From Caulobacter sp. (GTDB taxonomy: Bacteria > Pseudomonadota > Alphaproteobacteria > Caulobacterales > Caulobacteraceae), in contig NZ_JAGIBH010000001.1 of NCBI RefSeq assembly GCF_017744445.1, positions 322,178 through 386,177 on the forward strand: a stretch of DNA of 64,000 bases, read 5' to 3'. Positions 60,048 through 64,000 of the stretch are shown here, one piece after another (within the stretch, counting starts at the first letter, position 1; every line of letters begins with the position of its first letter). Below the pieces are notes generated by a model that searched no databases, was not told where the DNA came from, and saw only the letters and a program-made list of their open reading frames with translations. A program made the translations under genes and the position numbers.

Positions 60048-60986
60048 TCAAGCGCTCGCCGCGATCTTTGTGTTGCTCGTGTCCACGGCGCCGCTGCAGA
60101 CGTCACACCGCACCACCGGCTCCAACCTTGCCCCACAGCTATGCGTCAGGATTTCCGGACTTCCCTCATTCCCTGCCAGCCACCGATCGCCCCACGCCAT
60201 CAGCGCCGCGATCAGCGGAAACAGATCCCGGCCCTCGGTCGTCAGCCGATACTCCCACCGCTCCGGCCGCTCCTGATACCGCACCCGCTCCAGCATCCCT
60301 CTCGCGACCAGCCGCTCCAGGCGGTCGGTCAGGATGTTGCTGGCCACCTTGAGCTCGGCCTGGAAGTCCTTGAACCGGCGCAGGCCGTAGAAGGCGGCGG
60401 CGATCAGGTGGGCGGTCCAGCGGTCGCCCAGCACCTCGATGCCGCGCTCCAGCATCGGATGCAGCGGCGCGCCGCCGACGTCGTCCGAGCTGGCGCGGCG
60501 CGAGTGGCGGGCTGGCGGGGCGGGCTCCAGGCCGGCGCCGGGGCCGGGGGAGAGGGTGATGTCGCGCACCTTCACCGCCTCGCCGCAGGCCTTGCAGGCC
60601 AGGATCGGCTTTAGCGGCCGGCCGCAGGGTTCGTGGACGATCTGGTGCGACGGGCAGTCGGGATCGAAGCGCCAGCGCATCTCCCAGCCCAGCAGCATCA
60701 GCGCCGAGTCGTAGAGGTCGCGGCCCATAGCCGTCAGCCGGTACTCAAAGCGCGGCGGGCGGTCCTGATAGGGGCGGCGTTCCAGGATCCCGCCGGCCTC
60801 CAGGCGCTTCAGGCGGTCGGTCAGCAGCGAGCGGGCGACGCCGGTCATCTCCACGAAGCCGTCGAACCGCTTCACGCCCATGAAGGCGGCGTACAGCACC
60901 AGCAGGGTCCAGCGGTCGCCGATCAGGTTCAGCGCGCGAGCGGCTGAACTGCGTCTGACCAAAGCGGGGGCCTTCTGAGCGACCAT
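60048..60986 (-). CDS. Regulator with two HxlR domains in one chain
   Basis: 312 residues from M-V-A-Q-K-A-P. Two HxlR winged helices: about 19-103 (L-N-L-I-G-D-R-W-T-L...L-L-T-D-R-L-K-R-L) and about 177-263 (I-E-V-L-G-D-R-W-T-A...I-L-T-D-R-L-E-R-L). Each is followed by the same cysteine motif, C-G-x2-L-x-P-x4-C-x2-C (C121/C131/C134 and C284/C294/C297), repeat period 163 residues. HxlR proteins normally work as homodimers, so this looks like a fused dimer with two zinc knuckles. Divergent from the thiolase gene, which may be its target. Confidence 0.88.
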   Translation of the reverse strand: MVAQKAPALVRRSSAARALNLIGDRWTLLVLYAAFMGVKRFDGFVEMTGVARSLLTDRLKRLEAGGILERRPYQDRPPRFEYRLTAMGRDLYDSALMLLGWEMRWRFDPDCPSHQIVHEPCGRPLKPILACKACGEAVKVRDITLSPGPGAGLEPAPPARHSRRASSDDVGGAPLHPMLERGIEVLGDRWTAHLIAAAFYGLRRFKDFQAELKVASNILTDRLERLVARGMLERVRYQERPERWEYRLTTEGRDLFPLIAALMAWGDRWLAGNEGSPEILTHSCGARLEPVVRCDVCSGAVDTSNTKIAASA

Positions 60987-61075
60987 GGCCGGTTGGTGGG
61001 GCGTTTCGGGCGGGGAAGTCAATCAGCGTTCAAACCATTGTTCGTCTAAGTCGTGGACTCGACGATGGTCGCTTG

Positions 61076-61081
61076 TATAAT
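61076..61081 (+). promoter_or_regulatory. Possible -10 of the thiolase gene
   Basis: TATAAT, an exact -10 hexamer, 29 bases before the thiolase ATG. No clear -35 lies at the right distance. Confidence 0.35.
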
Positions 61082-61110
61082 CGAACTAACTAGAGGTAGG
61101 GAGCTCGCGC

Positions 61111-62334
61111 ATGGTCTACGTGCTGGGCGGTTGGCAGAGCGACTTCGCCGCCAACTGGAGCCGCGAGGGGCGCGAGCTGGCCGACGCTTTCGCGCAGGCC
61201 GTCGGGGAGGGCCTGGCGGCGGCCGGTCTCGACGTGGGGGACGTCGAGACCGGCCATGTCGGCAATTTCGCCGCCGAGCTGTTCGCGGGGCAGGGCCTCT
61301 TGGGCGGCATGTTCGGCCTGGTGCATCCCGACTTCGACGGCCTGCCGACGGCGCGGCACGAGGCGGCCTGCGCCTCGGGCAGCGTGGCGATCCTGGCGGC
61401 GACGGCCGAGATCGAGGCGGGGCGCTACGACCTGGCCTGTGTGGTCGGGATCGAGCAGATGCGCAACGTCCCGGGCCAGAAGGCGGCCGAGAACCTGGGC
61501 GCCGCCGCCTGGGCCGGCCACGAATTCCAGGACGCCCGTTTCCTGTGGCCGCGGGCCTTCTCCGACCTGGCCGACGAGTACGACCGCCGTTACGGGCTGA
61601 AGTACGAGCATCTGATGGGCATCGCCGAGGTGAACTTCGCCAACGGCAAGCGCAATCCCAACGCCCAGACACGCGGCTGGAACTTCGGGCCCGAGGCCTT
61701 CACCGCCGACGAGGTCGCCAATCCGGTGGTCGAGGGCCGCACGCGCAAGCAGGACTGCGGCCAGGTCACCGATGGCTCGGCCGTGGTGTTCCTGGCCTCG
61801 GAGAAGCGGGCGCGCGAGTATGCCGACAAGCGCGGGATCGCGCTGGAGAACATCCCGCGCATCAAGGGTTGGGGCCATCGCTCGGCCCCGCTCAGCTATG
61901 CGCGTAAGGTCGAGGCCAGTCGCGACAGCGAGTACGTCTTCCCGCAGGTGCGCCGCGCCATCCTGGACGCCCGCGCCCGGGCCGGGATCGCGCCGGACGT
62001 CTCCGGCGTCGACGCCGTCGAGACCCACGACTGCTTCACCGCCACGGAATACATGGCCATCGACCACTTGGGCCTGACCGCGCCGGGCGAAAGCTGGAAG
62101 GCGGTCGAGGCCGGCGACATCGCCATGGGCGGGCGCCTGCCGATCAATCCGTCCGGCGGCCTGATCGGCCTTGGGCACCCGGTGGGGGCCACGGGCGTTC
62201 GGATGCTGCTGGACGCGTGGAAACAGACCTCGGGCAAGGCCGGGGACTATCAGGTCGAGGGGGCCAGGACGGTGCAGACGTTGAACATCGGCGGTTCGAC
62301 CACGACGACGGTGAGTTTTGTCGTGGGGACGTAG
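61111..62334 (+). CDS. Thiolase-family enzyme (SCP-x-type)
   Basis: 407 residues. Active Cys87 in E-A-A-C-A-S-G-S, and H356 in G-L-G-H-P-V-G-A-T-G. The second Cys motif of classical thiolases (C-x-G-G-G-x-G) is replaced by N-I-G-G-S-T-T-T-T, as in SCP-x/SCP2-type thiolases. Likely role: thiolytic cleavage of a branched or sterol-like 3-ketoacyl-CoA, or condensation. No acyl-CoA dehydrogenase or hydratase is nearby. The divergent HxlR protein is the likely regulator. Confidence 0.88.
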   Translation: MVYVLGGWQSDFAANWSREGRELADAFAQAVGEGLAAAGLDVGDVETGHVGNFAAELFAGQGLLGGMFGLVHPDFDGLPTARHEAACASGSVAILAATAEIEAGRYDLACVVGIEQMRNVPGQKAAENLGAAAWAGHEFQDARFLWPRAFSDLADEYDRRYGLKYEHLMGIAEVNFANGKRNPNAQTRGWNFGPEAFTADEVANPVVEGRTRKQDCGQVTDGSAVVFLASEKRAREYADKRGIALENIPRIKGWGHRSAPLSYARKVEASRDSEYVFPQVRRAILDARARAGIAPDVSGVDAVETHDCFTATEYMAIDHLGLTAPGESWKAVEAGDIAMGGRLPINPSGGLIGLGHPVGATGVRMLLDAWKQTSGKAGDYQVEGARTVQTLNIGGSTTTTVSFVVGT

Positions 62335-62356
62335 GGGCCTCGCCGTCGGCGGGTTC

Positions 62357-62490
62357 CTCTCTCCTCCCCCTTTGGGGGAGGGGGACCGCCGTAGGCGGTG
62401 GAGGGGCCAGCGCGGCCGACTCATGACCAACCCCCTCCGTCTCGCCACGCTTCGCGGGCGATCCACCTCCCCCAGACGGGGGAGGAGAGA
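62357..62490. repeat. Family B inverted-repeat element (copy 3)
   Basis: Arms CTCTCTCCTCCCCC and GGGGGAGGAGAGA. Same-strand junction of thiolase and DUF1295 genes; same orientation as 36140-36276. Confidence 0.88.
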
Positions 62491-62502
62491 CAAAGGACTT
62501 CC

Positions 62503-63291
62503 ATGCCTCCGCTGCTCACCCTGCTGCTCACCAACGCCGCCGTCTCGCTGGTCGCGTTCCTGCTCCTGTGGATCGTCAGTCTGCGGATCAAGGATGTCAG
62601 CTTCATCGACGCCTGGTGGGGCCCCAGCATGGCGCTGCTGGCCTGGAGCACGTTTCTGCAGTCGCCGCCAACGCCGCATGCCCTGTTGCTGACCGGCCTG
62701 TGCACCCTGTGGGCGGCGCGGTTGGGCGGGTACCTCTTCTGGCGCTGGCGCAAGCATGGGGCCGACCGACGCTACGTCTCGATGATCGCCCATGCCGAGA
62801 AGACCCGCGGCTGGAGCTTCGCCAAGACGGCGCTGATCTACGTGTTCTCGCTGCAGATGGTGCTGGGCTTCGTCGTCGCCTTGCCGGTGCAACTGGGCCA
62901 GCAGCCGGGAGCGCTGGGGCCGCTGGCGATCGCCGGCGCGGTGCTGGCCGTGGTCGGCATCGCCTTCGAGACGATCGGCGATTGGCAGCTGACCCGCTTC
63001 AAGGCCGATCCGACCAATGCGGGCAAGGTCATGGACAAGGGCCTGTGGCGCTACACCCGCCACCCGAACTATTTCGGCGACGCCTGCGTCTGGTGGGGCC
63101 TCTACGGCATCGCCGCCGACACCGGGCTGGGCGCCTGGAGCCTGCCGGGACCGGTGCTGATCACCTTCCTGTTGACGAAGTGGAGCGGCGTGCCCACGAC
63201 CGAAGGGCGGATGCGGAAGAGCAAGCCGGGCTATACGGAATATGCGGCGCGGACGAGTGGGTTCGTGCCGTGGTTTCCGAAGAAGGTCTGA
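62503..63291 (+). CDS. DUF1295 membrane protein (steroid-reductase/ICMT-like fold)
   Basis: 262 residues from M-P-P-L-L-T-L-L-L-T with AAAGGA upstream. Six or more membrane helices; D-A-W-W-G-P near 40 and R-Y-T-R-H-P-N-Y-F-G-D (about 185-195) are DUF1295 signatures and resemble the cofactor-binding end of steroid 5-alpha reductases and isoprenylcysteine methyltransferases. C-terminal R-K-S-K-P-G-Y-x-E-Y is also typical. Substrate unknown. Its neighbour is a thiolase of the SCP-x type, so a lipid or sterol-like substrate is possible. Confidence 0.87.
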   Translation: MPPLLTLLLTNAAVSLVAFLLLWIVSLRIKDVSFIDAWWGPSMALLAWSTFLQSPPTPHALLLTGLCTLWAARLGGYLFWRWRKHGADRRYVSMIAHAEKTRGWSFAKTALIYVFSLQMVLGFVVALPVQLGQQPGALGPLAIAGAVLAVVGIAFETIGDWQLTRFKADPTNAGKVMDKGLWRYTRHPNYFGDACVWWGLYGIAADTGLGAWSLPGPVLITFLLTKWSGVPTTEGRMRKSKPGYTEYAARTSGFVPWFPKKV

Positions 63292-63295
63292 GAAA

Positions 63296-63431
63296 CCCTC
63301 TCTCTAAGAGAGAGGGAGGGGCCCGCCGCGAAGCGGTGGGAGGGTGAGAGGTTACGGTGTCAACCGGAGTGCCGGCACGCCGTCGAACCTCGTAACCTCT
63401 CACCCCAACCCTCTCTCTAAGAGAGAGGGAG
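63296..63431. repeat. Family D inverted-repeat element (copy 2)
   Basis: Outer CCCTCTCTCTAAGAGAGAGG on both sides and inner GTGAGAGGTTACG/CGTAACCTCTCAC. Fills the convergent gap; its half copy is at 48182-48246. Confidence 0.88.
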
Positions 63432-64000
63432 TCAGTCCCCCAGCTTCTCGATCAGCGCCATCGCCGCCGCCGGATTCCGCACCTTGGCCCCCGCGATGAA
63501 GTACGCGAACACGTCCCCGCGCTCAGCCCAGGTCCGCGCCTGCTTGACCACCCCGTCCAGCTCTTCCGACGTCATCCCCGTCGGCTCGTCTTCCTTGCTC
63601 GACATCAGCCGCGCATAGGTGAAGTCGGCCGTGGGTTCGTCAATGCAGGGCCAGGTCGGCTCCTCGTCGTCGACGGCATAGACGATGGCCGCGCCATACT
63701 TGGCGGCCAGGTCGTAGAATTCCTGGCAGGCGAAGGTCGGGTTGCGGACCTCCAGCGCGTGGCGCAGGCGCACCCCGCCGCGTTCCTTTGGCAGCAATCT
63801 CAGGAATCCCTCGAAATCCGCCGGATCGAACTTCTTCGTCCCCATGAACTGCCAGTTGATGGGGCCCAGCTTCGGGCCCAGCTCCTCCAGCCCCTGGGAC
63901 AGGAATTTCTCGAGCGAGTCGTTGTTCTCGCTGAGCACCTTGCGGTTGGTGCAGTAGCGGCTGGCCTTGACCGCGAACACGAAGTCGTCCGGCGTCTCAT
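63432..64000 (-). CDS. DUF72 family protein, 5' end outside the window
   Basis: The frame is open to the window edge (E-T-P-D-D-F-V-F-A-V-K-A-S-R at the start), so only the C-terminal 188 residues are seen. L-G-P-x-N-W-Q-F, L-R-H-A-L-E-V-R-N-P-T-F, T-Y-A-R-L-M and D-V-F-A-Y-F-I belong to DUF72, a TIM-barrel family of unknown activity. The GTG at 63980 is an internal Val and should not be used as start. Confidence 0.88.
   Translation of the reverse strand, partial: ETPDDFVFAVKASRYCTNRKVLSENNDSLEKFLSQGLEELGPKLGPINWQFMGTKKFDPADFEGFLRLLPKERGGVRLRHALEVRNPTFACQEFYDLAAKYGAAIVYAVDDEEPTWPCIDEPTADFTYARLMSSKEDEPTGMTSEELDGVVKQARTWAERGDVFAYFIAGAKVRNPAAAMALIEKLGD

Noticed and set aside
61050..61063. GTCG-N6-CGAC as HxlR operator
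   Set aside because: Four-base arms are too short to separate from chance in GC-rich DNA.
63432..63980. Complete 182-codon gene starting at the GTG 63980
   Set aside because: The frame stays open to the window edge with conserved DUF72 residues upstream, so this is an internal codon of a truncated gene.

Overview
The window looks like chromosomal DNA of a Caulobacter-type alphaproteobacterium. This is an inference from uniformly GC-rich codon use, two large TonB-dependent receptors, CheY-like receivers with a Y-F-G-P-D-R-R-R-R tail, M56/BlaI pairs, and many short palindromic intergenic elements. There is no rRNA, tRNA, CRISPR array, prophage or insertion sequence that I can recognise.

Layout. 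1-6 kb: DUF962 protein, LuxR-type solo regulator, hybrid histidine-kinase-like protein with a damaged kinase core, TonB receptor. 6.3-8.1 kb: queC-queE-queD (7-deazaguanine/queuosine precursor). 8.2-12.2 kb: lipoprotein, receiver, chorismate synthase, DUF6289 peptide, pectate lyase. 12.3-17.3 kb: two M56 metallopeptidases plus a BlaI repressor with operators shared with a divergent gene, then a MarR-acetyltransferase fusion under a nested palindrome. 17.4-34.9 kb: a GST and a polyamine/omega-amino-acid catabolic island made of three class III aminotransferases, two aldehyde dehydrogenases, two gamma-glutamylpolyamine-synthetase-like enzymes, an FAD oxidase, the PotFHIG uptake system and a GntR regulator whose probable operators sit before two of the genes. 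34.9-43.7 kb: TetR/SRPBCC pair, TPR-sulfotransferase, second TonB receptor, amino-acid permease overlapping a dipeptidase-type amidohydrolase. 43.9-53.7 kb: small proteins, a TetR/Rieske oxygenase/FAD oxidoreductase operon, and an RND pump with its TetR. 53.7-64 kb: MocR regulator and DUF983 gene, an ECF41-type sigma factor with a CMD-family partner, a dipeptide epimerase, a double-headed HxlR regulator, a thiolase, DUF1295 and a truncated DUF72 gene.

How the parts work together. The island at 18-35 kb should import putrescine-type amines (PotFHIG), glutamylate and oxidise them (PuuA/PuuB/PuuC-like) or transaminate them directly, and feed succinate semialdehyde dehydrogenase. The gamma-glutamyl hydrolase PuuD is not in the window. 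Several regulator/target pairs (BlaI, MarR-GNAT, GntR, two TetR, MocR, ECF41) have palindromes or promoter pairs readable by eye.

The strongest unexplained signal is the set of about 21 inverted-repeat loci in at least five families. They fill every convergent gene junction that has room, occur at five junctions inside the polyamine island, and are nearly absent from divergent promoter regions.
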